The notes beneath the pieces are model-generated. The model searched no databases. It saw only the letters and a list, made by a program, of their open reading frames with translations, and was not told where the DNA came from. A stretch of DNA of 64,000 nt from Victivallales bacterium. Lineage in GTDB: Bacteria; Verrucomicrobiota; Lentisphaeria; Victivallales; UBA1829. The stretch spans positions 37,638-101,637 of the forward strand of contig JAEEQN010000006.1 of assembly GCA_016285345.1 (NCBI GenBank), given 5' to 3'. Made by a program: the position numbers and the translations under genes. Shown piece by piece: positions 54,201 through 62,601 of the stretch; within the stretch, counting starts at the first letter, position 1, and each line of letters begins with the position of its first letter.

Positions 54201-54686
54201 GGTCTGATTGGCGGCGACCTGTTTCTTGAGGTCGTCGACCTGTTTGCGCAGGCTCACGATCTCGGCGATCGCCTGCTGGTTGATCGCCTCGTTGGACGGC
54301 TTCGCGCCGCTTCCGGTCGAGGCCGGCGTCTTGCCCGCCGCGGCGGCTTTCGCCTCGTTGACCTTGCGTTCGGCGGAGCTGACCTTGCTCTGGGACGTGG
54401 TGATGCGGTAGTTCACGACGGAGCGGTTCCAGTTCGGGTCGGTCGTGCGGAGTTTCTGGAACGTTGCCAGCGCCTTCGTGTAGGCGTCGAGCGCCTCCTC
54501 GTACTTTCCGGCTTCAAAGAGCTTGTCGCCTTTTTCGATATTGTCGCCGCCGGCGCGGAAGATGTCCCAGTTCTCGCTCGTGGAGGATGCGGCGGTCTGG
54601 GAAGCGGCTTCCTGCGGCGCGGCCAGAGTCCCGGCCAGCAACGCCATGCCGAGCGCGGTCAAGATACGGGAACGCTTGATATTCAT
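51240..54686 (-). CDS. Large secreted coiled-coil protein flanked by TPR-like helices
   Basis: The 1,148-residue product starts at ATG 54686 with AGGAGA upstream and a signal peptide (RILTALGMALLAGTLAAPQ). Residues ~40-110 have a TPR-like pair (GDKLFEAGKYEEALDAYTKAL). From ~115 to ~1000 runs a nearly unbroken Ala/Lys/Glu/Asp coiled coil with many imperfect ALADANAKVKSLTDANAKL-type repeats. The last ~110 residues (DAQKAENAKDFSTALWHYLI, DNARKAYEKALQLG) are TPR-like again. It is probably a long periplasmic rod or scaffold; no specific partner is evident. The neighbours are hflX upstream and the micropeptide downstream. Confidence 0.85.
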   Translation of the reverse strand: MNIKRSRILTALGMALLAGTLAAPQEAASQTAASSTSENWDIFRAGGDNIEKGDKLFEAGKYEEALDAYTKALATFQKLRTTDPNWNRSVVNYRITTSQSKVSSAERKVNEAKAAAAGKTPASTGSGAKPSNEAINQQAIAEIVSLRKQVDDLKKQVAANQTAAEKAKQSSEQAASLLKEKTALQKQVKDLTAERDALKAAGDAEKVAAQAKAAEELKTRLAQTEQKLADAEKASADAKTKLAAAEKTAADSKAKFDAAEKASVDVKAKLAAAEKDAADAKAQLAAAAGAAGAADASAKALADANAKVKDLTDANAKLTADLAAQKTASDKAAADLAAAQKTAADRKAALDTLQASYNQTKKSESELKQKVEENAKAAAELAGMKSTANQLESKLAEEQKKSASAEAERKKLEADLAQARSAQPEAVKKLEADLAALKKQKETDDANSAALAKKNASLTEDVTKLNAKNNALTNENKALKDAVAEARKNATAGAAAGAAGATAADAKALADANAKVKTLTNENTKLKAELDAAKKGNQPAAVPVRSEADAKALADANAKVKSLTDANAKLTADLTAARKAASNDASAKALADADAKAKSLTDANAKLTADLNAQKAAAQKASEEAAAKEEALRKATGNLNELNAKMDVLMGENKKLTADLNAEKAAAGKAAAELEIAKQAAAEAANRPVPSDAAAKIASLTQEKARLQDDLVAAKAELDAAKAKADKAGVAAASATALAASEKRATALESDVAKLSAEVKDLTEQNKKLAAGEAVRKTLEAENKTLTDSKAASEKQVAELKAQIAKFSAPASSDAPELAKQKELNASLTAANEKLTAEKTASAEALAKANKDLVATQAQLEKLKIDQASNADVRKLAESLEDKEALLKKSNAEKAALEKETDELRDRCEALQNTLSNLLTTQTELNAKLQRLEKEVELRRRDPKAAGSAELQEKNDSISTLLKERAEVDSEVARLKSELDDERALSSRYKKTMNAARNVAEAAIVESRTLRAELDTYRRADPNAKPEITKTEDSIPDELKPMFEDLLAGNDVKPTVSVDKAKFEEAMKDAQKAENAKDFSTALWHYLIAADTDPSSSVAQLSLARVHYAMKHADNARKAYEKALQLGAKRDTNLEEMLKAAQGKSGDK

Positions 54687-54707
54687 AGTGTTTCTCCTGT
54701 TTTACTA

Positions 54708-56039
54708 TCACAAAATATTAGTTTGATTCGGTTGAGGCTCATCCGGGGTCAGGAACGGCGCAAACCTGCCCGATTCGCGGCCGGACACGGACACCGTCGC
54801 GACAAACACCCCGTCGTCGCGGTATGCGCTCTCCAGAATCCGCGCCTTTTCGTGCAGAAGCGCCACGAGGTCGGCGCGTTCCGGCGGGATTTCCGCCCGG
54901 CAGATCTCCGAAGGGCCGCCGCATTTCGCGGACAGCGCCTCCAGCAGCGCGTCGATTCCCTCGCGCGTCCGGCAGGAAATGAACACGGCGTCGGGGAACG
55001 AGTTTTTGAGTTTGATCTGGGTCAGCGGATCGGTGATGAGGTCGCATTTGTTGCAGACCACGAGGATGGACTTGCGTTCCGCGCCGAGTTCGCCCAGCAC
55101 GGACAGAGTGGTCTCCACGTGGTTGAAGACGTTCGGATTGGACGCGTCGAGCACCAGCACGATGAAGTCGGCGAGCACGGCCTCCTCCAGCGTGGACCGG
55201 AACGCCTCGATCAGCGAGTGCGGCAGTCTGCGCACGAATCCGACGGTGTCGGTCAGGATCAGGTGCGTCTTGTCCGGCAGCGTCAGGGCGCGCGTCGTGG
55301 GGTCGAGCGTGGCGAACAGCTGGTCGGCGGCGTATGCCTCCGCCCCGGTCAGCAGGTTCAGCAGCGTGGATTTTCCGGCGTTGGTGTAGCCCGCGATCGC
55401 CGCGTTCGGCAGATTCGCGCGCATCCGGCTCTTCCGCTGGGTGCCGCGGTGCTTGCGTATCTCCGCGAGTTCCGCCTTCAGGTCGGAAATCCGCTGGCGG
55501 AGTTCGCGGCGGTCGTATTCGATCTGTTTTTCGCCGCCGCCGCGGGCTCCGGTCACGCCGCCGCGCTGACGCGACAGGTGCGTCCATGCGCCGGTCAGGC
55601 GGGGCAGGAAATACTGGCAGCGGGCGAGTTCGACCTGAAGCACGGCTTCGCGAGTACGCGCGCGCGAAGCAAAAATGTCCAGAATGACCTCCTGACGGTC
55701 GATCACCTTCATGCCGAAGAGCTGTTCCAGATTGCGCTGCTGGGTCGGGCTGAGCGCGACGTCGAAGATCACGATGTTCGCCTCCGCCTCCTTCGCCGCG
55801 TCGCGTATCTCCTCCGCCTTGCCGCTCCCGACGTAGTATTTCGGGTTCGGCGCTTTCAGCCCCGCGACGATCTGCCCGGCGACCGGGACTTCCAGCGTGC
55901 GGACCAGTTCGGCGAGCTCTTTCAGGTCGTCCGCCGTGGACGCCGGGTCCGCCGGATGGATGCACGGGCCGACCAGATACGCGCGGAAGATGTTCTTCCG
56001 TTCGTTCTCGTCCGTCCGGTATGTCATCGTCTGGGGCAT
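54708..56039 (-). CDS. hflX: Ribosome-associated GTPase HflX
   Basis: The 443-residue protein has the HflX N-terminal domain (LKAPNPKYYVGSGKAEEI, DRQEVILDIFASRARTREA) and RQRGGVTGARGGGEKQIE, followed by the G domain: G1 GYTNAGKSTLLN, G3 DTVGF, G4 NKCD. HflX binds the 50S E site and splits stalled ribosomes. The C-terminal ~90 residues form the usual small domain. It follows pgsA on the same strand by about 35 bases. Confidence 0.96.
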   Translation of the reverse strand: MPQTMTYRTDENERKNIFRAYLVGPCIHPADPASTADDLKELAELVRTLEVPVAGQIVAGLKAPNPKYYVGSGKAEEIRDAAKEAEANIVIFDVALSPTQQRNLEQLFGMKVIDRQEVILDIFASRARTREAVLQVELARCQYFLPRLTGAWTHLSRQRGGVTGARGGGEKQIEYDRRELRQRISDLKAELAEIRKHRGTQRKSRMRANLPNAAIAGYTNAGKSTLLNLLTGAEAYAADQLFATLDPTTRALTLPDKTHLILTDTVGFVRRLPHSLIEAFRSTLEEAVLADFIVLVLDASNPNVFNHVETTLSVLGELGAERKSILVVCNKCDLITDPLTQIKLKNSFPDAVFISCRTREGIDALLEALSAKCGGPSEICRAEIPPERADLVALLHEKARILESAYRDDGVFVATVSVSGRESGRFAPFLTPDEPQPNQTNIL

Positions 56040-56074
56040 GCGGTCAAAACTCCTGAAGGATTGAGTTCAAAGAA

Positions 56075-56677
56075 TCAGATGCTGTCGCTGAAAAGCGAAC
56101 GGTAGCGGATGAAGTATTGCAGGCCGGACCCGACCGTGATGAGCACGACCGCGCCCTGAAGGCATTTCCAGATGACCGTCACGGGCGACACGCCGAGGTC
56201 CAACCCGAAGAGATGGATCCAGGCGGCGCCGCCGAACGCCAGCGTGAACATCTGCGTGGCGGTCTTCATCTTGCCCCAGCGGTCGGCGGCAATGATCACG
56301 TTCTTGGAGGAAGCCAGCGTCCGCAGTCCGGTCACCATGAACTCGCGGGTCAGGATCACGATCAGCACCCAGCCGGGGATCATGCCGTAGTCCAGCATCA
56401 TGATGAACGTCGCGAGGATGAATATCTTGTCGGCCAGCGGGTCCATCAGACGTCCGAAATCGCTTTCCACGTGGTATTTGCGCGCCAGGTAGCCGTCCAG
56501 CAGGTCGGTAATGCCCGCCAGAAACGCCACGATCAGGGCGATCGCGTGGCACACGTATGCCGTGTGTTCCCCGACTTTGACACAGGTCGGATTCGCGCTG
56601 TCGAAGTTCGCAAGCACCACGAAACAGAAGATCAGGATGATGCGACTGACCGTGAGTGCGTTCGGGAGATGTTTCAT
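56075..56677 (-). CDS. pgsA: CDP-diacylglycerol-glycerol-3-phosphate 3-phosphatidyltransferase
   Basis: The 200-residue inner-membrane enzyme makes phosphatidylglycerol phosphate. The CDP-alcohol phosphotransferase signature D-G-x2-A-R-x8-G-x3-D-x3-D is complete in DGYLARKYHVESDFGRLMDP plus LADK. About five membrane helices are predicted and NALTVSRI starts the protein. The ATG overlaps the rimO stop (ATGA). Confidence 0.95.
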   Translation of the reverse strand: MKHLPNALTVSRIILIFCFVVLANFDSANPTCVKVGEHTAYVCHAIALIVAFLAGITDLLDGYLARKYHVESDFGRLMDPLADKIFILATFIMMLDYGMIPGWVLIVILTREFMVTGLRTLASSKNVIIAADRWGKMKTATQMFTLAFGGAAWIHLFGLDLGVSPVTVIWKCLQGAVVLITVGSGLQYFIRYRSLFSDSI

Positions 56678-58077
56678 TTTGCCTTTCCTCCGGGCTTCCG
56701 CCCTTCATAGGTTCCGTACAAATCGTATGCGGCCGCCCGTGTGATGGTCACGGGCACGGCCATCCCCGCCGTGAGTCCGGCAGGGCATTTGGAAACATGT
56801 ACTGTCTGGTCGATGTCCGGGGCGTCCATGAGCATGCGTCCGCGCCAGCGGCCGCGTCCGGCGTCCTCGTCCAGAATGACCTCGAGCGTCTGGCCGACCA
56901 GCGCCCGGTTCGTCTCCCGCGAAATCTTTTCCTGTTCTGCTGCGATCATGGCGGCGCGGGCTGCCGCTGTTTTTGCGGGGACGCGGCCCTTCATGGAAGC
57001 CGCCGGAGTGCCGTCCTCGGGCGAGAACGCGAACACGCCGATGCGAGAGAAGACGCGGGCTTTCACAGCGTCGAGAAGCTGTTGGAAATCCGCCTCGGTC
57101 TCGCCGGGGAATCCGGTCATCAGCGTGGTGCGGATCGTGAATCCCGCCTCGCGGAGCTTGCGGATCACCTCATTCTGGCGTTCCGCCGTGATATGGCGGT
57201 TCATCGCGGCCATCACGGCGTCGGAAACATGCTGGACCGGCATTTCGATGTGGGGGATCAGGCGGCGGCACTTTTTGAAAGCGCGGATCATGGCGTCGTC
57301 GATGGACGCCGGATGCACGTACATCAGGCGGATGCGGAATTCGCCGGGGAGCTTGTCCAGCGCGGCGAGCAGCTCCGGCAGTTCGGATTTGCCGTTTTTG
57401 CTCAGGTCGCGTCCGAACGCCCCGGTATCCTGCGCGATCAGGATGAGTTCGCGGTAGCCCTGCTCCGCCAGCGCCTTCGCCTCGGCCGCGACAGATTGCA
57501 CGGTACGGCTGCGGAGCGCGCCGCGGATGGACGGGATCAGGCAGTAGGTGCAGCAGTTGCAGCAGCCGTCGGCAATCTTCAGATAGGCGAAATGCGCGGA
57601 TTCGACCGGCAGACGCGGCGTCGTTTCATCGTAAATCCAGGAACACGGCTTGACGTTTTTCCGTGCGGGAACGGGCTTGTCGGCGATCAGGCGTTTCAGC
57701 ACCTTTGCGATCCCGGCGGGCGAATCGATCCCCTCCCATGCGTCGACCAGCGGATATTTCGCGCGGACCGCGCCGTCCTTGTCCCATTGCGGCAGACACC
57801 CGGCGACCACGACCAGACGCCCCGCGCGGCGTTTCTTCCACGCGCAGGCCCGGCGTATCTCCTCCATCGCCTCCTTGCGGGCGGAGAGAAGGAAGGCGCA
57901 GGTGTTGATCCACATCACGTCCGCCTCGTCGTCATCGGCGGTCAGGCCGAATCCGTCCACGAGCAAAGCCCCGGCGGCCACTCCCGTGTCCACCGTGTTT
58001 TTCGGGCAGCCGAGGCTGACCAGACGCACCAGATATGGCCGCGTCCGCTGTTCTTCCGTGTTTTTCTTCAAGTGCAA
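56674..58077 (-). CDS. rimO: Ribosomal protein uS12 methylthiotransferase RimO
   Basis: The 467-residue radical-SAM enzyme has the UPF0004 domain (VSLGCPKNTVD, INTCAFL, VVVAGCLPQ with its cluster cysteines), the radical-SAM triad C-x3-C-x2-C in DGCCNCCTYCLIPSIRG, and a C-terminal TRAM domain (LVGQTLEVILDED...ITRAAAYDLYG). RimO methylthiolates Asp of ribosomal protein S12. SLGCPKN and CLIPS favour RimO over MiaB. The usual DSE after NxV is DTG here. It leads the minus-strand series rimO-pgsA-hflX. Confidence 0.95.
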   Translation of the reverse strand: MHLKKNTEEQRTRPYLVRLVSLGCPKNTVDTGVAAGALLVDGFGLTADDDEADVMWINTCAFLLSARKEAMEEIRRACAWKKRRAGRLVVVAGCLPQWDKDGAVRAKYPLVDAWEGIDSPAGIAKVLKRLIADKPVPARKNVKPCSWIYDETTPRLPVESAHFAYLKIADGCCNCCTYCLIPSIRGALRSRTVQSVAAEAKALAEQGYRELILIAQDTGAFGRDLSKNGKSELPELLAALDKLPGEFRIRLMYVHPASIDDAMIRAFKKCRRLIPHIEMPVQHVSDAVMAAMNRHITAERQNEVIRKLREAGFTIRTTLMTGFPGETEADFQQLLDAVKARVFSRIGVFAFSPEDGTPAASMKGRVPAKTAAARAAMIAAEQEKISRETNRALVGQTLEVILDEDAGRGRWRGRMLMDAPDIDQTVHVSKCPAGLTAGMAVPVTITRAAAYDLYGTYEGRKPGGKAK

Positions 58078-58197
58078 AAATCTCCGCGTTCAGGGGGTGG
58101 TCGAAAATCTTTATTCTAATAATGTAGCACGCGAAGCGCTTTTTTTCCAGTTTTTTTCAGGAAAAAACGCATAAACTGTCAGTGTTTTCTGTTTCGG

Positions 58198-58245
58198 AAA
58201 AAGAAAGACGCTCCGAGCCGAGGTCATTCACCGGGGACCGGAGCG
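58198..58245 (-). terminator. Terminator of the MFS transporter gene
   Basis: CGCTCCG and CGGAGCG pair at the ends of a larger GC-rich hairpin. On the minus strand the stem is followed by TCTTTCTTTTT; on the plus strand it is followed by GTTGTTTTC, so it may work both ways. Confidence 0.65.
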
Positions 58246-58277
58246 GTTGTTTTCGAGCCTGTTTCAACTCGGACGGA

Positions 58278-60194
58278 TCAGGCTGTTTTCGCCTCCTCCG
58301 GGTCGCGTTTCACAGGACGGCGCCTGTTCGGGATCAGCGCGCCGAGGAAGAACCCGACCAGCCCGAACGTCACGACCGAAAGCAGCCACGGCATCAGCGG
58401 GGCAGCGACCTTTTTCTTTTTGATCTCAGATTTAATCACTTCTCCGGTCACCTCATCGGCGGTTTCAGGCACATCGGCAAGGACCGTTTCCGGATCAGTG
58501 GTGGTGTCGATCTCCGCCGCGGGTTGAGCTTCGGACATATCTATGATCTCGAATCTTTCCTCGATCTCATAGCCAGAACGCTGAATGACCTTAAAGAAAT
58601 TCCCGTAGAATTCACCCCAGCTGTACTCCGCCCGTAGAGTCGGACTTTCGAACCAGTATCCGAGCAGGCATCCGGCGATGATGCCGACGACCGCGCCGGG
58701 GATGATAAACGTCCGGTATTTGTCGCCCGCCTTCAGGATATTCTCGCGCGTCATCACGTCGGGCGCGACATAGCCTTCATCGCCGCCGAACCGCTTGTAG
58801 TAGAAATGTATCTTTACGAACGCGACCGCGGAGATTAGCGACAGGATTGCGCCGAGCACGAACAGCAGGTCGTAGTTGCTCTCCTGCACGTCCAGGAAGA
58901 ACCCGAACGCCGGGACGATGACCGTGGTGCCGAGCGCCAGGATCATGGCGTTCGCCGAGGCGAACTGCGCGAAGATCGAGCCGGGGAAGAGGCGCAGCGG
59001 CAGCGAGCTGGACAGCGTGAAGAAGCATCCGGACACCACGCCGTGGATGATGAACACGATCGCGAACGAGGACAGGACGAGCGTCTTCGAGCCGGACATG
59101 AGTCCCGGGATGTGGTAGGTTATTTCCTTCTGCCACGGATTGCCGACCACCAGCCAGCCGACGAGCATCAGGACCGCGTATGCCGCGAGGGACACGAAGC
59201 TGGTGCGGATCGGGTGGAACCGGTCCGCCAGCGCGCCCAGCGGATAGCTCAGGACGATGGAGAAGCAGTACGTGATCGCGAGCAGCTGCCCGTAGGTACT
59301 GTCCGGCACGCCGATCGCCTTCGCATACTGGATGGAGAAGTCGTTGATGGGATGGAAACTGATGTTCGCCAGCAGGAGCGCGACGATGATCCAGCGGTAG
59401 TACGGCACGGAAAAGCACTGCCGGAAATAGTCGATGAACGCGCCGAAGACGCGCTGGAATCTGCTTTTGTCAGCCGGGATCTCCTCCGGCGGCGGATATT
59501 TGCCTTCCTTCACGAAGAAGCACATGGAGTAGAGCCCCGCGGCGTACAGCGCGCCGAGCACGAGGAAGATCCATTTGAACCAGTCGAGCGCGTGCTCGAA
59601 GAGGTAGTAGTTGTACAGGATGCCCGCCAGCAGGCTGATGATGCGGAAGAGACTGAAGAAACGCCCGATGATCCGCTGCGGCACCACGTCGTTCACGAGG
59701 GCGTTGAAGATCGCCGACGCCAGCGTGTTGCCGAAGTCGAACAGCACCCAGAAGATGCAGAACGCCACCAGCGCCGCCGTGCGCGCATTCATCGACGTGA
59801 TTTTTTCAATCAAGCCGCCGATCTCCGCGTTCATGCCGATGCCGAGCAGGCCGATCACGATGAACGGCGTGGTGAACAGCAGGAACGGGATGCGGCGGCC
59901 GAGGCGCCCGCGATGCCGGTCGGAAAGATAGCTCACGATCGGCATCAGGAAGATGTTCGTGAAGTTCGGGAACGAAATGATCAGGATGGAATACAGGGTG
60001 TCGTTCAGCTCGAACCGTTCCTTCGCCAGCTTCACGGTCATCGGGAACACCACGCGGTCCTTCATCGACCATGCGAAGTCGCCCCACAGCAGCAGGGCGA
60101 ACAGCACGGCGAGTCCGGCCGCGGTATACGTCAGCGTCCCGACGCTCCATTTGTTTTTCGTTTGGGTCAGGTCCGGCAGCGGCTTGTCGCTCAT
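58278..60194 (-). CDS. MFS transporter, probable sugar carrier
   Basis: The 638-residue product has about 12-13 hydrophobic segments. Between helices 2 and 3 lies the MFS loop SYLSDRHRGRLGRRIPFLL, typical of GPH/sugar-cation symporter-like proteins, and PLGALADRFHPIRTS is the matching loop in the second half. A ~100-residue loop rich in acidic residues (IDMSEAQPAAEIDTTTDPET) precedes a last helix near residues 600-620. AGGAGA precedes the ATG. It probably imports or exports sugar derivatives; the substrate is unknown. It is divergent from the tetR-efflux operon. Confidence 0.85.
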   Translation of the reverse strand: MSDKPLPDLTQTKNKWSVGTLTYTAAGLAVLFALLLWGDFAWSMKDRVVFPMTVKLAKERFELNDTLYSILIISFPNFTNIFLMPIVSYLSDRHRGRLGRRIPFLLFTTPFIVIGLLGIGMNAEIGGLIEKITSMNARTAALVAFCIFWVLFDFGNTLASAIFNALVNDVVPQRIIGRFFSLFRIISLLAGILYNYYLFEHALDWFKWIFLVLGALYAAGLYSMCFFVKEGKYPPPEEIPADKSRFQRVFGAFIDYFRQCFSVPYYRWIIVALLLANISFHPINDFSIQYAKAIGVPDSTYGQLLAITYCFSIVLSYPLGALADRFHPIRTSFVSLAAYAVLMLVGWLVVGNPWQKEITYHIPGLMSGSKTLVLSSFAIVFIIHGVVSGCFFTLSSSLPLRLFPGSIFAQFASANAMILALGTTVIVPAFGFFLDVQESNYDLLFVLGAILSLISAVAFVKIHFYYKRFGGDEGYVAPDVMTRENILKAGDKYRTFIIPGAVVGIIAGCLLGYWFESPTLRAEYSWGEFYGNFFKVIQRSGYEIEERFEIIDMSEAQPAAEIDTTTDPETVLADVPETADEVTGEVIKSEIKKKKVAAPLMPWLLSVVTFGLVGFFLGALIPNRRRPVKRDPEEAKTA

Positions 60195-60287
60195 AGATTC
60201 GTTCTCCTCTGATTATTCGGTGCATGAATTTTTTACTAAATGTAATGCATTTTTTATCAAATTCAAGTTATTATCCTGAATTTCTTC

Positions 60288-60315
60288 TTGATTTCAGGCG
60301 GAAACAGTGTATTTT
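60288..60315 (+). promoter_or_regulatory. Promoter candidate for the tetR-efflux operon
   Basis: TTGATT (60288-60293) and TATTTT (60310-60315) are 16 bases apart, with the palindrome at 60327 just downstream of the predicted start. Confidence 0.45.
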
Positions 60316-60326
60316 TTATGCCGTTC

Positions 60327-60341
60327 GTGACACGGTGTCAC
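60327..60341. promoter_or_regulatory. TetR-type operator candidate
   Basis: GTGACAC-G-GTGTCAC is a perfect 7-1-7 palindrome between the divergent MFS and tetR genes, 64 bases before the tetR ATG and 12 bases after its -10. TetR regulators usually bind such sites to repress their own operon. Confidence 0.55.
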
Positions 60342-60405
60342 AATAAAATCACTTTGTCAAATTCGTCCGAAATACAGCATCTTCCTACCCAATTCAGTTC
60401 TCATT

Positions 60406-61005
60406 ATGCCAAGATACACGCAGAAAATGCGCGAAATGATGACCGAATCCATCCGGCGCGACGTGTGTTCCGCCGGGATCGCTCTCCTCTGCGAGGGCGG
60501 CTGGGAAGCCTTCACCACGGAGAACATCGCGAAGCGCCTCAACGTCTCGCGCGGCGTCCTTTATAATTATTTCAAGGACAAGAACGACATCCTGTATGCC
60601 ATCGCCCGCGCCTCCATTTCCGCGCTCTGCGACAAACTTGAGGAGATCGCCGCGAACGGCAAACCGGCGTCCGAACGCCTCTCCGAAATGGCGCTCTTCA
60701 TCATCCGCACGTTCCGCCAGGAGCGCAAGTACCACCGCGCCATCATGGAGAACGTCCCTCCGCCGAAGGATTCCTCCCATCCCATCATCGTCGGCTACCT
60801 GCGCCGGCAGGCGATCATCGAAGGCGTCATCCGCGACGGCGTCGCGTCCGGCGAATTCTTCGGCGTCGACCTCGCTTCGGCCGTGATCCTCTTCAACGGC
60901 GCCATCCACAACATCTGCATGCTCAGTGATTTCCGGGACGAGTCCATCGATCCCGTTCCCGTCGTTCAACTTTTCCTCCGGAGTATCCAAAACAACCATG
61001 AATAA
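60406..61005 (+). CDS. TetR/AcrR-family transcriptional regulator
   Basis: The 199-residue product has an N-terminal TetR helix-turn-helix (residues ~20-65: AGIALLCEGGWEAFTTENIA then RLNVSRGVLYNYFKDKNDIL) and an all-helical ligand domain. No clear Shine-Dalgarno is visible at ATG 60406. The stop lies inside the next gene, so tetR, the TolC-like gene and the MacA-like gene form one operon. It likely represses the pump until a toxic ligand binds. Confidence 0.94.
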   Translation: MPRYTQKMREMMTESIRRDVCSAGIALLCEGGWEAFTTENIAKRLNVSRGVLYNYFKDKNDILYAIARASISALCDKLEEIAANGKPASERLSEMALFIIRTFRQERKYHRAIMENVPPPKDSSHPIIVGYLRRQAIIEGVIRDGVASGEFFGVDLASAVILFNGAIHNICMLSDFRDESIDPVPVVQLFLRSIQNNHE

Positions 61006-62545
61006 GAAACTTCTCCTCCTCGCGGTCCCGGTCGCCCTCGTTTTCGGCGGCTGCCAGAGCTACACCAAGCCCCCCATGGCGATCACGCACTCCACCTACA
61101 CCGACATCCCGGACGAGGAAAAAGTCCTCTACCCCGAAGAGATGAAGGTCCTCACGCTCGAAAAGGCGCGGGAGCTCGCGCTGAACAACAACCCGGACTT
61201 CCTCCGCGTCAAGTTCTCGATCGACTCCGCGCGCGCCAGATACTACCAGAGCTTCTCGACCTACGCGCCGACCCTGAACGCCGGCATGTCCGTCAGCCAG
61301 AGTTTCTCCAAGGTGACCTCGTCCAGCTCCGGCGAAAAACCGTGGAACTACACCACGACCGTCGGTCCGTCCCTCAGCGGGTCCTGGCTCATCTTCGACA
61401 GCCTCGGACGCGAAATGAACATCCTTGCGCAGAAATACAGCCTCGACCAGGCGAAGGACGCGCAGGAAGACGCAAAACGCCTCCTGCTCCGCACCGTCGC
61501 GTACTCCTACAACGAGGTTCAGGCGGCGATCTCGCAGAAGGCCATCGCCGAGGCGCAGATCGACTACAGCCGGAAGATGCTGAAGGAGACCCAGGAAAAG
61601 TACGACGCCGGGACCGCGCTCCTCTCCGACGTCCTCAACTTCCAGATCACGCTCAAAAACGGCGAACTTGAGCTGATCCGCTCCGAGTACAACATCCGCG
61701 CCGCCAAGTACGTCCTCGCCGGAACGCTCGGCATCACCGACGGCACCATCCCGGACTCCGTCGCGTTCGACGAGGTCACGATGCCGGAAAAAGAGGTCCT
61801 CGCGGACGTGACCGTGTACCTCGACTCCGCGCTCGCGAACCGTCCCGACCTCCGGCAGTACCGCGACCGCCTCGAGTCCGCCAAATACACCTTCTGGAAA
61901 TCCCTCACGGCGTTCGGCCCGAAGGTCAACGCGAACTACAGCCTCGGATACAGCTGGAACCGGAACCAGATGCGCCTCGACCGCACCACCACGACCAGCA
62001 ACGGTTCCTGGAGTTTCAACTACGGCATCAGCGCGAGCTGGAACATCTTCAACGGGTTCTCCGACTACTTCGCCGCGCTCCAGTCCTACGCCAGCCTCGC
62101 CGAAAACGACTACTCCCTCGCGCAGACCTGGATCACCGTCATCACGGACGTCCGCACGGCCTACGACAACTACGTGACCAACATCGAAAAGGCGCACATC
62201 TCCCAGGACATTTACAAGCTCACGCGTGATACGCGCGACCTTGTGGAAAATGAATACAAAGCCGGGACAGCCCTGGTGACCCGACTCAACGAAGCGGAAA
62301 ACTCCGTGATCAGCGCGCAGCACAACCTGCTCAACTCCGTCATCAACGCCTCCAACGCGAAGGCCCAGCTCGAAGCCGCCGTCTACGCGTTCAGCGACCG
62401 CGACATGGAGCAGGACCCCGGCGCCGCTCCGCAGGGCGAAAAGATCGACCAGGAGCTGAGCGGGAACAACACTTCCGATTCCGCATCTTCGGGCAACGCA
62501 GGCCAGCCGGCCGCGGTCCCCGCGGAAGACCAGAACAGCATCTGA
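60998..62545 (+). CDS. TolC-like outer-membrane efflux lipoprotein
   Basis: The 515-residue product starts at ATG 60998, overlapping the tetR stop by 8 bases; the start is chosen for the signal sequence MNKKLLLLAVPVALVFGGC with lipidation Cys19. Two outer-membrane efflux domains (OEP) follow: LEKARELALNNNPDFLRVKF, ATYAP-like SFSTYAPTLNAGMSVSQS, and the second repeat with ALANRPDLRQYRDRLESAK and ASWNIFNGF. Long alpha-hairpins (DTRDLVENEYKAGTALVTRL) build the periplasmic tunnel. It should pair with the MacA-like adaptor downstream. Confidence 0.93.
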   Translation: MNKKLLLLAVPVALVFGGCQSYTKPPMAITHSTYTDIPDEEKVLYPEEMKVLTLEKARELALNNNPDFLRVKFSIDSARARYYQSFSTYAPTLNAGMSVSQSFSKVTSSSSGEKPWNYTTTVGPSLSGSWLIFDSLGREMNILAQKYSLDQAKDAQEDAKRLLLRTVAYSYNEVQAAISQKAIAEAQIDYSRKMLKETQEKYDAGTALLSDVLNFQITLKNGELELIRSEYNIRAAKYVLAGTLGITDGTIPDSVAFDEVTMPEKEVLADVTVYLDSALANRPDLRQYRDRLESAKYTFWKSLTAFGPKVNANYSLGYSWNRNQMRLDRTTTTSNGSWSFNYGISASWNIFNGFSDYFAALQSYASLAENDYSLAQTWITVITDVRTAYDNYVTNIEKAHISQDIYKLTRDTRDLVENEYKAGTALVTRLNEAENSVISAQHNLLNSVINASNAKAQLEAAVYAFSDRDMEQDPGAAPQGEKIDQELSGNNTSDSASSGNAGQPAAVPAEDQNSI

Positions 62546-62601
62546 CGCTTTTTCACCTCAAACAGATTCAAATAGAAACATAACATAAAGGCCGTTTTCA
62601 C

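Noticed and set aside
51126..56105. 1,659-codon plus-strand open frame opposite the coiled-coil protein and hflX
   Set aside because: It is the complement of low-complexity Ala/Lys/Glu coding sequence and of a clear hflX gene. The product is Arg/Gly/Leu/Phe-rich nonsense.
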